Source: Archaeoglobus sp.
GTDB lineage: Archaea; Halobacteriota; Archaeoglobi; Archaeoglobales; Archaeoglobaceae
Direction: 5' to 3'
Assembly (NCBI RefSeq): GCF_017656475.1
Contig: NZ_JACDNT010000008.1
Location: 1 to 64,000, forward strand
Length of the DNA: 64,000 bases
Position 1 is the first letter of the stretch. Every line of letters begins with the position of its first letter. The notes beneath the pieces were generated by a model, which was given only the letters and a program-made list of their open reading frames with translations, had not been told where the DNA came from and made no database searches. Shown piece by piece: positions 27,214 through 37,686 of the stretch. The position numbers and the translations under genes were made by a program.

Positions 27214-27823
27214 CCCTCAGCTGCTCCACATTAACATCCTTAACTTCAAACTCATCAGGCAAGGTTACATCGGGTGGGATTATTCTCACGCTAACCCCAA
27301 GAACTCCCAGCTTTTTGATGGCTATGTCAAAGCCTTTCTGAACCATGCTCTCAGCGGGATCTCCGGTGTGGATAATCGTGCCTGCAACGAACTTCTCGGT
27401 TCTGGCCCTCTCGCTAACAAGCTTTCCGCTGATTTCAATCTCGCAGCCTTTCGCCCCAGCCTCCATGATTCTGTAAAGGAACCTGTAGCCAGCTCTTCTG
27501 AAGTACCATCCCCTCTCCAGAGCCCTTGCAAGCAGTGAAGCCATTAGCTGGGCGTTGAATTCTGGCTTCTCAACCTCGTCAACGCTAACCTGGGGATTCT
27601 CGATACCGAAGTCCTTCAACTTTTCCGTCAAAGCTCTAATTCTCCTTCCCCCCTTTCCAATGACCAGTCCTGGCCTTTCAACGAACAGCGTAACCTGAGT
27701 TCCGAGGGGGGTTCGCAGTATGTCCACTCCTCCGAAACCTGCGCTCCTCACTTCGTCCTTGATCCACTCCTTGACCATCAGCTTCTTCAACCTATCCTGA
27801 ACGAACTTTCTCTCTACCGCCAT
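27134..27823 (-). CDS. rps3: ribosomal protein S3 with acidic C-terminal tail
   Basis: KH domain VIGKGGRRIRALTEKL; tail ESGEDEGDKGDEQGGETQEAEGTGA. Confidence 0.95.
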   Translation of the reverse strand: MAVERKFVQDRLKKLMVKEWIKDEVRSAGFGGVDILRTPLGTQVTLFVERPGLVIGKGGRRIRALTEKLKDFGIENPQVSVDEVEKPEFNAQLMASLLARALERGWYFRRAGYRFLYRIMEAGAKGCEIEISGKLVSERARTEKFVAGTIIHTGDPAESMVQKGFDIAIKKLGVLGVSVRIIPPDVTLPDEFEVKDVNVEQLRGESGEDEGDKGDEQGGETQEAEGTGA

Positions 27824-28284
27824 TACCTCACCTCTGCTACAAGCTCTACTGTTGTCAGCTGCTGAAATCTCGGAGTTGCCCTTCCAAACGCTCTCGGCAT
27901 GTATCTCTCAATAACTCTCCCTTTCTGAGCCTGAGCGTGCACTATAACCAGATTATCCATATCCAGACCCTTGTACTCCGCGTTTGCTCTGAGATTCTGG
28001 AGAACCTTCAGAACGTACTTCGCAGCCTTCTGCGGATATCTCCCTGCATACCACTTCTCCAAACCCCTTCTGTGCGCCACCTTCTTCTTGTGCCTTTTGA
28101 ATGGAATGACTCTTCTCATCTCAGCTACTTCCTCAAGTAGTTTTATTGCCTCATCTATCTTCTTTCCCCTGATTTCCCTGCAGATTTCAACGGCATGCTT
28201 GAAGCTGATTGGCATCTCGTAGCCCATTGCTTTAGCAGCTTTCGTTTCATCCTCAGGCTTGTAAGCGTAGTTCACTCTCGCCAT
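27823..28284 (-). CDS. rpl22: ribosomal protein L22
   Basis: MARVNYAYKPEDETKAAKAMGYEMPISFKHAVEICREIRG. Confidence 0.96.
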   Translation of the reverse strand: MARVNYAYKPEDETKAAKAMGYEMPISFKHAVEICREIRGKKIDEAIKLLEEVAEMRRVIPFKRHKKKVAHRRGLEKWYAGRYPQKAAKYVLKVLQNLRANAEYKGLDMDNLVIVHAQAQKGRVIERYMPRAFGRATPRFQQLTTVELVAEVR

Positions 28285-28289
28285 AGGCA

Positions 28290-28691
28290 TCACTTCAGCG
28301 GCACGTACTTACTGCTCCTAGTAGCACCGACACCGGGACCGCTGTGCTTCTCGAAGCGTCTGGTTAGTGCAAACTCTCCCAGTCTGTGACCTATCATCTC
28401 CGGCCTTATCTCCACTCTGACGAACTCCTTGCCGTTATGCACAAACACAACCTTTCCAACCATCTCGGGCAGCACTACCATGTCCCTGCAGTGTGTCCTC
28501 GCCAGTCCCTTCTTTCTGAGCTTTCTCAAGAGCTTTTCTTCCTGCTCGGTGAAGCCTCTTTTTAGTTTTCTCCTCTCCCTTGCCGGGAGAAGCTTTGCAA
28601 GCTCGTCAAGTGGCATTTTTTGAAGCTCTTCGAGTGTGTAACCGCGATACTTGAAATCTCTCGGTCTGACAACCTTACTCTTTAACGCCAC
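28290..28691 (-). CDS. rps19: ribosomal protein S19
   Basis: [43 protein letters not shown]. Confidence 0.96.
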   Translation of the reverse strand: MALKSKVVRPRDFKYRGYTLEELQKMPLDELAKLLPARERRKLKRGFTEQEEKLLRKLRKKGLARTHCRDMVVLPEMVGKVVFVHNGKEFVRVEIRPEMIGHRLGEFALTRRFEKHSGPGVGATRSSKYVPLK

Positions 28692-28695
28692 ATTA

Positions 28696-29409
28696 TCACC
28701 TCCTCACGCCCGTCCTGCGGGCTGCAATACTTCCAACCTTCCTTCCTGGAGGAGCGTTACGGCTAACAGTCTTGGGCTTACCAACATGCTGATGTTTACC
28801 ACCACCAAAGGGGTGATCCACGGCATTCATCGCAACTCCTCTCACCCTTGGCCACTTTGCAGCCTTGCTCTTCATCTTATGGTACTTCTTGCCAGCCTTA
28901 ACGAATGGCTTATCAGTTCTACCTCCGCCTGCCACAACACCTATCATCGCCCTGCAGTTCGGATGGAACCACTTCTGCTTTCCAGAAGGCATCTGAACGA
29001 GAACCTTATCAGCCTCTCTTGAAACAACAAATCCGAAAGTTCCACTTGCCCTGATAAACTTTCCACCATCACCAGGCTGAGCTTCGATGTTGCAAACCGG
29101 AGTTCCCTCGGGAATGTTTTTCAGATAAGTCGTGTTCCCGGATGCAATCTCAACCTGATCGCCAGCGTAAATAACATCACCAGTCCCAAGACCTTCAACT
29201 GCAAGAATGTAAGTTTCAGAACCATCAGGGAGTCTAACCAGAGCAACAGGACCGTTTCTTGCAGAATCGTGCTGAATGTCAATAACCCTCGCCTCAATTA
29301 CCTCTTCTCCAAATTTCAGAAGCTTTGCGTCTGTCTTATACTTATGAGAGGGAGCCCTGTATGTTGGGGTTCCTTTTCCTCTATTCTGAGAGATTATTCT
29401 TTTACCCAT
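28696..29409 (-). CDS. rpl2: ribosomal protein L2
   Basis: [41 protein letters not shown]. Confidence 0.97.
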   Translation of the reverse strand: MGKRIISQNRGKGTPTYRAPSHKYKTDAKLLKFGEEVIEARVIDIQHDSARNGPVALVRLPDGSETYILAVEGLGTGDVIYAGDQVEIASGNTTYLKNIPEGTPVCNIEAQPGDGGKFIRASGTFGFVVSREADKVLVQMPSGKQKWFHPNCRAMIGVVAGGGRTDKPFVKAGKKYHKMKSKAAKWPRVRGVAMNAVDHPFGGGKHQHVGKPKTVSRNAPPGRKVGSIAARRTGVRR

Positions 29410-29420
29410 ACATCACCACC

Positions 29421-29666
29421 TCAGAACACTCCGAGTTTGGAAAGAATTTCCTCAGCCGAATAATCGGGCTTCAGCTTGATGTAGGCTTTCTTCTCACCCT
29501 TTGGGGTTATCAGCGTGTTCACCCTCTCCACTTCAACGTCGAACAGCTTTTCGATCTCCCTCTTGATTTGCTCTTTTCTCGCTCTTATATCCACTATTGC
29601 CGTCAGAACGTTCTTCTCAAGCTCTGCAACGCTCTTTTCCGTTACAAGGAAGCATTTAATCAGCAT
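29421..29666 (-). CDS. rpl23: ribosomal protein L23
   Basis: [32 protein letters not shown]. Confidence 0.95.
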   Translation of the reverse strand: MLIKCFLVTEKSVAELEKNVLTAIVDIRARKEQIKREIEKLFDVEVERVNTLITPKGEKKAYIKLKPDYSAEEILSKLGVF

Positions 29667-30418
29667 AACCACTCACCCAGATATACAACTGCAGATTTCG
29701 TCCATACAGTCAATCTTCCCGGATGGCAGCCGGGGGCGAGAAGTTCTACATTCAAGTCCTTAACAAGGACTGCATCAACACCCGGCAAGTTCTTCGCAGC
29801 CTTTACAACTCCACCATCCCTGCCAACGACGAGCAGAACACTCCTCTTTTTGACGTATCTTCTTCCTCTCATCTTTCCTTTGCCAGCTCTGTACCTCTTC
29901 CTATCCTTTGCTCTCTCAACATCAGCGTAAACACCAATCGCCTTGAAAACCTCTGCAACGTCCTTTGTTCTATTTACAGACTCAATCTCATCGGTCACGA
30001 TTTTTGGCAGCTCTCCGTCAAACAGGTGGTTTCTCTGCTTCACAATCTCCTCGTTGGCGGTAGCGGCAATTGCTGACCTAAGAGCCTTCCTCATTTCTTT
30101 CTTGTTGATTTTCTCTGCCCACTTCCTCTCCGGCTTTGGTGGGTGAGCTCTTCTTCCTCCAACAGCCTGAGGAACAACTACCGCCCTTCTGCCGAGCTTC
30201 CATCTCGGAACTCTTGCGTATCCATGTCCCGGTCCCCAGTTCTCCCATGAGTAGTCAACACCACTCAGCGGATTCGGCCCGTAGGGCTGCCTGCGGTGAG
30301 ATTGAATGGCCAGCACAGCTCTTTTGATTATGTCTGGTCTGAACTCTTCCGAGAATACCTCAGGAAGCTCTATTTCCTCTGTTACTTCTCCCTTCAGGCT
30401 CAAGACCTTTGCCTTCAT
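29660..30418 (-). CDS. rpl4: ribosomal protein L4
   Basis: [40 protein letters not shown]. Confidence 0.96.
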   Translation of the reverse strand: MKAKVLSLKGEVTEEIELPEVFSEEFRPDIIKRAVLAIQSHRRQPYGPNPLSGVDYSWENWGPGHGYARVPRWKLGRRAVVVPQAVGGRRAHPPKPERKWAEKINKKEMRKALRSAIAATANEEIVKQRNHLFDGELPKIVTDEIESVNRTKDVAEVFKAIGVYADVERAKDRKRYRAGKGKMRGRRYVKKRSVLLVVGRDGGVVKAAKNLPGVDAVLVKDLNVELLAPGCHPGRLTVWTKSAVVYLGEWLC

Positions 30419-30420
30419 AC

Positions 30421-31416
30421 TCATCTCCCCTGCTTGGATGTCGTACTTACGTAAACGATATTCACACCATCAAACTCCGCCTTTGGTGGCCTGATTGCAT
30501 CCCTCATTCTTATCAACCTCTTAACCGGCCCCGGAACCGAACCAGTCACAAGGACGTACTGAGTTCTGATTACACCGTAATGCAGAAAACCTCCTTTTGG
30601 TGTGATCTCCTCTCCGTTCTCTCCTATCTTGATCAGCCTTTTGTTATACTCGGTTCTCTGGTGGAATCCCATCTGTCCCGCCTGCGGAACCGTCCATCTC
30701 ACGTGGTGGGGGTTCCACGGGCCGAGGTTCCCAACTCTTCTGTGCTTGCTGCTCCTCGCATGCTTTGCATCCAGCGTAATCACACCCCACCTCTTTACAG
30801 GCCCCTGGAATCCCTTGCCCTTCGTGACAGCTATAACATCGATAATCGCACCCTCATCAAAAACTTCGGAAACTTTTATTTCGCCACCAAGCTTGGATAT
30901 TGCGTAATCGAGAGCCTCTTCAACATTTCCTCCAATTTTGTGCTCCATAACGTCAGGAACTTTCTTCGGAACTCCCGTGATGAGATACGGCTGCGTGTAG
31001 GTTACAACCCTCACCTCCGAAGCACCGTTTTCAACCGCTTTCTTGAGCTTCTCAACATCGGGCTCCTTTCTGGGAAGATTCAACCTCCTGTCGAGGAAAT
31101 CATCCAAGTTGTTGCTCCAGACCTCTGCTGCAATCTGCATTCCGTACTGCGTCTTCTTGTAAACCCTCACCGCTGCAACCTTCATCGGTGGCGTCTCTAT
31201 TACCGTAACGGGAACCACAACCTCCTCACCGTAGGTGGGAGAGTTCTTTCTGTCGTCTATCATCACCACGTGTGTCATCCCTGCTTTGTAGCCTGCGAAT
31301 CCTTGCATCCTCACCGTATCGCACTCTGGCCACGACCTTATTCTCGGAACGATGCTCTTTGCCCTTTTTCTTGGAGAAAACGCTAAAGAACCCCTTCTCG
31401 GTCTGTGATACTTCAT
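30421..31416 (-). CDS. rpl3: ribosomal protein L3
   Basis: RPRRGSLAFSPRKRAKSIVPRIRSWP; GKGFQGPVKRWGV. Confidence 0.97.
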   Translation of the reverse strand: MKYHRPRRGSLAFSPRKRAKSIVPRIRSWPECDTVRMQGFAGYKAGMTHVVMIDDRKNSPTYGEEVVVPVTVIETPPMKVAAVRVYKKTQYGMQIAAEVWSNNLDDFLDRRLNLPRKEPDVEKLKKAVENGASEVRVVTYTQPYLITGVPKKVPDVMEHKIGGNVEEALDYAISKLGGEIKVSEVFDEGAIIDVIAVTKGKGFQGPVKRWGVITLDAKHARSSKHRRVGNLGPWNPHHVRWTVPQAGQMGFHQRTEYNKRLIKIGENGEEITPKGGFLHYGVIRTQYVLVTGSVPGPVKRLIRMRDAIRPPKAEFDGVNIVYVSTTSKQGR

Positions 31417-32183
31417 TCCAAACCACCCCAGTAGTCTGCAAAATTAACAAGTGAAAGAGTCGCAAAGATAGCCTCCTCTAACCTCACGGTTTTCGTTCCC
31501 TGATTCGGCACCACATTCCAGCACTCTGCCTCCATCTTGATCCCCAACCTTTTCGCGATTTCAAACACACCCTCTTCCGGATTTCCGAATACGATCGTAA
31601 CGTCCCGTCTTAACGCTGGTGGTTTCACAACCTCACACTTTCGTGAGGTTACCACCAGATTTTCCCTCTTTACGAGCTCCTCCAACCGGAGCTTTTTCAC
31701 TCTGTAACCCCAATACTCCTGGGGCTCCGCTTCTTCCACCCGCAACGGCGTCTTCGAACAGATCCTGACGGTCACGCGGGCGCCCTTTTCCGCATCACTT
31801 TTCAGGGGCGCCAGGGCATCGATGCCAACATCCACCCATCGCGTCCCGTCAGGGGCAACGTGTCTTACAACGCCCTCCCTCACTTCACCGACTTTTAAAT
31901 GTTTCGACGTGTGGGAGGGGATGGCGAGAGGAGGAAGCAAACCGGCATACCTCAATGATTTTTTGAGAGGAAAAAGCTGTTTTCTCAGATACTGCGGTGT
32001 TTCGAGGTATTCGAGTATTTCGGCAATGAAGTCAGACTCATCAAGTATTGGGTCGTAATATATTATTATCTCATCTACTCTGAAAACTGCCGCTGCTCTC
32101 GCTATCATGCCCACCTTATATGTCTTGATCTTTTCATCCCTCTCGTTGATTAGAGAGGAGGAGGGTATTGCTATTGAGAGCAT
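31413..32183 (-). CDS. SPOUT-class putative RNA methyltransferase (COG2106/DUF171-like)
   Basis: Position immediately upstream of L3; SIAIPSSSLINERDEKIKTYKVGMIARAAAVFRVDEIIIYYD, FGNPEEGVFEI, NVVPNQGTKTVRLEEAIFATLSLVN. Confidence 0.88.
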   Translation of the reverse strand: MLSIAIPSSSLINERDEKIKTYKVGMIARAAAVFRVDEIIIYYDPILDESDFIAEILEYLETPQYLRKQLFPLKKSLRYAGLLPPLAIPSHTSKHLKVGEVREGVVRHVAPDGTRWVDVGIDALAPLKSDAEKGARVTVRICSKTPLRVEEAEPQEYWGYRVKKLRLEELVKRENLVVTSRKCEVVKPPALRRDVTIVFGNPEEGVFEIAKRLGIKMEAECWNVVPNQGTKTVRLEEAIFATLSLVNFADYWGGLE

Positions 32184-32294
32184 TGGGATAAATCAGCAGG
32201 CAGTTGATAAAAGTAATTCTTGAAACTCAACCATCGAATATTTTCGGGAAAAAGGTTATGCCTCACTCTAACCGAATTGAATTTGGTGATAGAT

Positions 32295-32894
32295 ATGTTT
32301 CCCGGTGAAGAGTGGGTAACGGTTATTTCAGCTTTTGCGCTTTTGGGCGTGTCGGCTATGCTGTATTCGAGAGCAAGACATGTGGCAGCGATTTTGTGGG
32401 CAATCTCATCGCTTTGCTTCCTGATTATAACAATTGCTCTCGCAACGATGGGTTTGGATGCTCTGCAACTATCAGCGACTCCTTATCTTGGTTCTTTGTA
32501 CCCGGGACTGCTTGCTACCGGAATAATTGCGAGCAGGAGTGAATACTGGAAGCACTATCTCGCGTTCGTGGTTTTAATGCTGATTCTCATAGCTGTTGGT
32601 GGAGAGCTGGCAAGAATTCCAAGGGTGCTTGTTCACTCTATTTCCGGACTCATCATTGTATTCTTGCCACTCATCCTTGCAGCGCGAAAGCAGGTTTCTG
32701 CAACAGCAATAGTTGTCAGCGTTGGTGGTTTGCTGATATCAGTTGGTGGCTTAGCATTGGCAACGCTAATGGCGGGGAAGCCCTTACTGCCCTTTGAAAC
32801 TGTCGTGTTCTTGCTCCATCCACTGCTATTCCTCTCAGCCTTCGTTATGGCTGCTGGACTTTATGCGAGCAAGGGACTGGGTTGTTGTGAGTGA
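32295..32894 (+). CDS. hypothetical integral membrane protein, paired with next gene
   Basis: Multiple hydrophobic segments; 9-nt gap to the next CDS. Confidence 0.7.
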   Translation: MFPGEEWVTVISAFALLGVSAMLYSRARHVAAILWAISSLCFLIITIALATMGLDALQLSATPYLGSLYPGLLATGIIASRSEYWKHYLAFVVLMLILIAVGGELARIPRVLVHSISGLIIVFLPLILAARKQVSATAIVVSVGGLLISVGGLALATLMAGKPLLPFETVVFLLHPLLFLSAFVMAAGLYASKGLGCCE

Positions 32895-32903
32895 GGTGGC
32901 GAA

Positions 32904-34274
32904 ATGAGAGCAGAGCACCACATGCTTATTGCCTTCACATTAGCGGTGATCATCATAGGATTTGGTGTTCTGCTCTCACCACCCTTTAAAGACTTCAGGA
33001 AAGCGGTGGGATTGCCTGAGGAGTTGCCTGGTTCGAGATACTCAAACGGAGGTGCAGAGATAATTAATCCCGACCCCGATATGGCGGAGTTTTATCTTAC
33101 AAGAGTTGCGCACTACTATCATGCGGTCTTCATCATACTGATGTATGGCACGGTGGCGCTGATTGTAAGGCAATACCGCTTAAATACTGATGCACTTAAC
33201 CTCATGCTGATTGGGGCTCTGATGGTCGCAATAGGAGCCATAACCTACTCTTACATTGATCACACCTTCTTCTGGCACGGGCTTTTCATCGCAGGATTGG
33301 CGGTTGCTTTTTCAGCAAGCCTTCTCGTGCTCTTCGAGCTTCTAAGGCGAGAAAAAAGTCTGCTGGACTGGGCGATAATAATCGCTGGTATTTTGCTTCT
33401 GGGTGGGGCGCTCATAGGTGGGTGGGTTGGGAGCAGCTTTATAGACCACACCACAGCGGAGAGCTTTCTCGAAGCCAAAATTCAGAGCAGGTTCAATCCT
33501 GACTTAGCGGAGGAAAATGAAGTCTGGAGGGCGATGACCGGGCATCTTCATGCGATGATAGCTCTTTCACTCGCCCTTGTGTTTTTGGTATCAGTAAAAA
33601 TTCTGGAATTGAAGCCCGGAAAATGGACGAAAATTTCAGTATACGCAGTTATTTTTGGCGAAACCGTGATGGCTCTCGCCTCCTATTCTGTGTGGTTTTT
33701 TGGAAAAATTGCACACCTGATAATCACTCCAGCAGCACTCGCTCTAATCTTCGGCACACTCATGCTGTCGTTCAGAACCGCTAACTACGAGATAAAAAGC
33801 CCGAAGGGTGTGTTAAACTGGGGGTTGAAACTCGGAAACCTCTGGATATGGGCGTTTGTCGCTGCACCCGGAGCCATAGTCGCAATCAGCCTCAGAAAAC
33901 CAAGGTTCTTCAATCCAGAATTTAGGGCGGAAGTATGGGATTGGGCCGAGCTGGCATACAACATCGGGCACTGGCACATCCTGCTCGTGTTCTGGGGAGC
34001 AGTTCTGCTGCTTGCCTATCTTACATTGACAGAATCAAAGATTGCTTCAATTGCCGGGTGGATCACAATGGCTGGATTGCTGCTTGCAACCTCTACCGTA
34101 AACCTCTACATGCTCGCAAATCCCGCTCAGCCATACACTCCCAATCCCTACAACAACTTCTGGCTCCAGTATTTCGTCGAGCCGGGGTTGGGGCTGATGA
34201 GCATTGGAGTGATTTTATCTTACTATATATTTACTTCCATGTTACGACGGGAGTTTAAAATTAAAAAACATTGA
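32904..34274 (+). CDS. hypothetical polytopic membrane protein with conserved-looking His pairs; possible heme-copper-oxidase-like fold
   Basis: About 12 hydrophobic segments; RVAHYYH, DHTFFWHG, TGHLHAM, GKIAHL, NIGHWHILLVFWG. Confidence 0.6.
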   Translation: MRAEHHMLIAFTLAVIIIGFGVLLSPPFKDFRKAVGLPEELPGSRYSNGGAEIINPDPDMAEFYLTRVAHYYHAVFIILMYGTVALIVRQYRLNTDALNLMLIGALMVAIGAITYSYIDHTFFWHGLFIAGLAVAFSASLLVLFELLRREKSLLDWAIIIAGILLLGGALIGGWVGSSFIDHTTAESFLEAKIQSRFNPDLAEENEVWRAMTGHLHAMIALSLALVFLVSVKILELKPGKWTKISVYAVIFGETVMALASYSVWFFGKIAHLIITPAALALIFGTLMLSFRTANYEIKSPKGVLNWGLKLGNLWIWAFVAAPGAIVAISLRKPRFFNPEFRAEVWDWAELAYNIGHWHILLVFWGAVLLLAYLTLTESKIASIAGWITMAGLLLATSTVNLYMLANPAQPYTPNPYNNFWLQYFVEPGLGLMSIGVILSYYIFTSMLRREFKIKKH

Positions 34275-34358
34275 AAATCCATTCTTTATTGACACAGCCA
34301 AAAAGAGAACGGTTAAATAGTATTTGTTGAGACTTCCCTAAAAACTTTTGGTGGTAGC

Positions 34359-34727
34359 ATGCTGGAAGTGGAAGTTATATCTGGTAGAACCCTCAATCAG
34401 GGGGCCACTGTTGAGGAAAAACTAACCGAAGAGTACTTCAACGCCGTCAATTACGCTGAACTAAGCGAAGATGACTGGAACGCTCTCGGACTGCAGGAGG
34501 GCGACAGAGTAAAGGTAAAAACAGAGTTTGGCGAGGTAGTTGTTTTCGCAAAGAAGGGAGACATGCCGAAAGGAATTGTATTTATCCCAATGGGCCCCTA
34601 CGCGAACATGGTCATCGACCCTGCAACTGACGGAACAGGAATGCCGCAGTTTAAGGGCGTAAAAGGAACTGTAGAGAAAACGGACGAGAAGGTTTTGAGT
34701 GTTAAAGAGCTTCTGGAGGCGATTTAA
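34359..34727 (+). CDS. fwdD: formylmethanofuran dehydrogenase subunit D
   Basis: Molybdopterin dinucleotide-binding fold: NYAELSEDDWNALGLQEGDRVKVKTEFGEVV; IPMGPYANMVID. Confidence 0.9.
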   Translation: MLEVEVISGRTLNQGATVEEKLTEEYFNAVNYAELSEDDWNALGLQEGDRVKVKTEFGEVVVFAKKGDMPKGIVFIPMGPYANMVIDPATDGTGMPQFKGVKGTVEKTDEKVLSVKELLEAI

Positions 34728-35990
34728 ATGGCCGAAGAAAATATAATATGTACTTTTTGCGGGAGTGTTTGCGACGACGGGCAGTTTGATACTGAGAAGT
34801 TCAAATCAAAGAGGCTCTGCAAGCTTGGAAGCAGCAAGTTCTCGAAGAAGGAGCGCATTAAGGCTCCGATGATTGATGGGAAAGAGGTTAGCTATGAGGA
34901 GGCCATCGAGAAGGCCGCTGAGATTCTCGTCAATGCGAAGAAGCCTTTACTTTACGGCTGGGCCTCTACAGTTAACGAGGCCATCAGACTTGGTGTGCTT
35001 CTGACGGAGAAAGTTAGGGGCGTTTACGACCAGTGCGCAAGTGTCTGCCACGCTCCCGGAACACTGGCAGTAATTGAAGAGGGGCTTCCGGGCGGGAGTC
35101 TGGGAGCGATAAAGAACAGGGCGGATGTTGTGGTATTTTGGGGAGCAAACCCGATGGAGGCCCACCCAAGACACGGAATGAGATATTCCATCTCAGCCAA
35201 AGGTTTGCTGATTAAGGACAGGAAGCAGAGGAAAGTGATTGTGGTTGATGTGAGGCCTACAAAGACGGCAAAGCTTGCAGATGAGTTCATCCAGATCAAG
35301 CCCGGATACGACTACCCGATAATCTCTGCTTTGAGGGCAATAATTTCTGGCAATGCTGATGCAGTGCCGGATGAGGTTGGAGGGGTGAGCAAGGAGAAGC
35401 TGATTGAGCTTGCAGAGACAATGAAGAACGCCAAGTATGGGGCTATTCTCTACGGTCTTGGTGTTACACAGTCAAGGGGCAGAGACAGGAACATCGAAAA
35501 TGCAGTAAAGCTGATTCAGCTCCTCAACCGCCACACAAGATGGGTCATCTGGCCGATGAGAGGGCACTACAACGTTGTTGGTGCTGGAGAGGTGCCCGCA
35601 TGGGAGGTTGGTTACCAGTATGCAATTGATTTCAGCAGAGGGTATCCGAGGTTCTCTCCTGCCGAGTTCTCAGCGGTTGAGGTTCTGAAGAGGAAAGACT
35701 GCGATGCTGCCCTTGTAATTGCCTCAGACCCAGCGGCACACTTCCCGAAGGCAGCGGTAAAACACCTCAAAAACATCCCCGTGATTCAGATCGACCCGTT
35801 CCCGAACATGACAACCTTGGTTGCGAATGTCGTCATTCCCTCAGCAGTTGCGGGGCTTGAAGCAGAGGGGACGGCATACAGAATGGACGGAATTCCGCTG
35901 AGAGTCAAGAAGATCGTGGAAACCAGCTACTGGAGCGACGAGCAGATTCTGGAGAAGCTGTTTGAGAAGGTTGAGGAGCTTAAGAGGTGA
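34728..35990 (+). CDS. fwdB: formylmethanofuran dehydrogenase subunit B (Cys, not Sec, at the active-site motif)
   Basis: CTFCGSVCDD; VYDQCASVCHAPGTLAV; VVFWGANPMEAHPRH. Confidence 0.95.
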   Translation: MAEENIICTFCGSVCDDGQFDTEKFKSKRLCKLGSSKFSKKERIKAPMIDGKEVSYEEAIEKAAEILVNAKKPLLYGWASTVNEAIRLGVLLTEKVRGVYDQCASVCHAPGTLAVIEEGLPGGSLGAIKNRADVVVFWGANPMEAHPRHGMRYSISAKGLLIKDRKQRKVIVVDVRPTKTAKLADEFIQIKPGYDYPIISALRAIISGNADAVPDEVGGVSKEKLIELAETMKNAKYGAILYGLGVTQSRGRDRNIENAVKLIQLLNRHTRWVIWPMRGHYNVVGAGEVPAWEVGYQYAIDFSRGYPRFSPAEFSAVEVLKRKDCDAALVIASDPAAHFPKAAVKHLKNIPVIQIDPFPNMTTLVANVVIPSAVAGLEAEGTAYRMDGIPLRVKKIVETSYWSDEQILEKLFEKVEELKR

Positions 35991-35996
35991 TTGTCA

Positions 35997-37682
35997 ATGC
36001 ATCACGCACTGCATATTAAAAATGGTATTGTTATCGACCCCAAAAATGGGGTTAAGGCGGAGAAGATGGATATCTTCGTCAAGGACGGTAAAATTGTTGA
36101 GGAAAGCGAGGTAAAAGGAGAAGATGTAAAGGTTATCGACGCCTCAAACAAGCTCGTGGTTGCCGGCGGAGTTGACATGCACGCGCATATAGCAGGCAGC
36201 AAGATAAACACGGGCAGAACGATGCGTCCTGAAGAGATGAGGGTTGTGAGGAACATTGCAAATAAGTTCAGGGCTGCTGTTGGTAGAGTTCTGCTCACCT
36301 CTCCAGCAATCGGTTACGAGTATGCAAAGATGGGCTACACATCCTCATTTGAAGCTGCACAGCCACCAATCGGTGCCATGCACACACACGAGGAGCTTGA
36401 CGCGATTCCGATGATCGACAAAGCCGCCCTTCCGGTCTTCGGAAACTGGCACTTCGTGTTCAAGTACGTTGAGGCGAAGGATATCGAGAAGCTGAAGACG
36501 TTCATCGCCTGGGCGCTTGAGAGGACAAAGGGATTCGGTGTTAAGGTTGTGAATCCGGGTGGTGTTGAGGCCTGGATGTATGGAGGAAACGTGACAAGCC
36601 TCGATGATCAAGTTCCCGGCTTTAATGTCACTCCGAGGGAGATAATCACGTCTCTCATTAAAGCAGTCGAAGAGTTGAAGCTGAACCACTCCGTCCACCT
36701 GCACTGCAACCGCCTTGGCGTGCCAGGAAACTACGAGACCACCATCGAAACCATAAAGCTTGCAGGTGGATTCAGCAATGATGCAAGGCAGGTTCTCCAT
36801 GTCACGCACGTGCAGTTCAACGCCTACGCTGGAGATAGCTGGAGGACTGTTTCGAGTGGTGCGGAGGAGATAGCTAAAACCATGAACAGCATGGACAACG
36901 TAACAATCGACATGGGGCAGCCAATTTTCGGACACGCAACTGCAATGACGGGAGACGCGCCATTCCAGTTCACACTCCACAAGCTGACGGGAGCGAGGTG
37001 GAGCAACAAGGACAGCGAGGTTGAGGGTGGAGCAGGAATAGTTCCGCTTGTTTACCTGCCGAAGAATCCAGTTCATGCGCTGCAGTGGGCTATTGGTCTG
37101 GAGCTAGGTTTGCTGATTGACAGCGACAAGGTTGTTCTGACAACAGACTATCCGAATGGTGGACCTTTCACTGAGTATCCGTACGTCATGGCCATGCTAA
37201 TGAGCAAGAAGATGAGAGAGGGTGAGCTTGAGAAGGTCAGCCCATTCGTTCAGAAGGCCACAAACCTCCCCGCTATCGACACGGAGAAGACACTGGAAGA
37301 GATCATACACATGACACGCTCTCTGCCAGCGAGAATTCTCGGTCTGCCACAAAAGGGGCATCTCGGTGTTGGAGCAGATGCTGACATCGCAATTTACGAC
37401 CTGAATCCGCTTGAAATTGACACCTCAAACGACTTCGAGAAGGTTTACAAGGCCTTCAAGACCGCAGAGTACACGATAAAGAGCGGTAGGATTCTGGCAA
37501 AGAACGGTGAGCTTGTAGATGAGTGCTGGGGCAAGACCTACTGGGTCGATGCAACGGGCAGAGTGGACATGGAAGCAATCAAGCCAGACCTTGAGGACTA
37601 CTTCAAGTACTACAGCGTGGAGCTTCAGAACTACGGTGTTGAGGAGGAATGGTTGAAGAAACCAGAGAGGATAGTAATCTGA
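35997..37682 (+). CDS. fwdA: formylmethanofuran dehydrogenase subunit A (amidohydrolase family)
   Basis: VVAGGVDMHAHIAGSKINTGR; LHCNRLGVPGNYETT. Confidence 0.96.
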   Translation: MHHALHIKNGIVIDPKNGVKAEKMDIFVKDGKIVEESEVKGEDVKVIDASNKLVVAGGVDMHAHIAGSKINTGRTMRPEEMRVVRNIANKFRAAVGRVLLTSPAIGYEYAKMGYTSSFEAAQPPIGAMHTHEELDAIPMIDKAALPVFGNWHFVFKYVEAKDIEKLKTFIAWALERTKGFGVKVVNPGGVEAWMYGGNVTSLDDQVPGFNVTPREIITSLIKAVEELKLNHSVHLHCNRLGVPGNYETTIETIKLAGGFSNDARQVLHVTHVQFNAYAGDSWRTVSSGAEEIAKTMNSMDNVTIDMGQPIFGHATAMTGDAPFQFTLHKLTGARWSNKDSEVEGGAGIVPLVYLPKNPVHALQWAIGLELGLLIDSDKVVLTTDYPNGGPFTEYPYVMAMLMSKKMREGELEKVSPFVQKATNLPAIDTEKTLEEIIHMTRSLPARILGLPQKGHLGVGADADIAIYDLNPLEIDTSNDFEKVYKAFKTAEYTIKSGRILAKNGELVDECWGKTYWVDATGRVDMEAIKPDLEDYFKYYSVELQNYGVEEEWLKKPERIVI

Positions 37683-37686
37683 GGGG

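Noticed and set aside
30409-31386. 325-aa ORF antisense to rpl3
   Set aside because: Sense strand is unambiguous L3; antisense product is low-plausibility (Cys/His/Leu-rich shadow)
36345-37076. 243-aa ORF antisense to fwdA
   Set aside because: Fully inside conserved FwdA; codon-structure artefact
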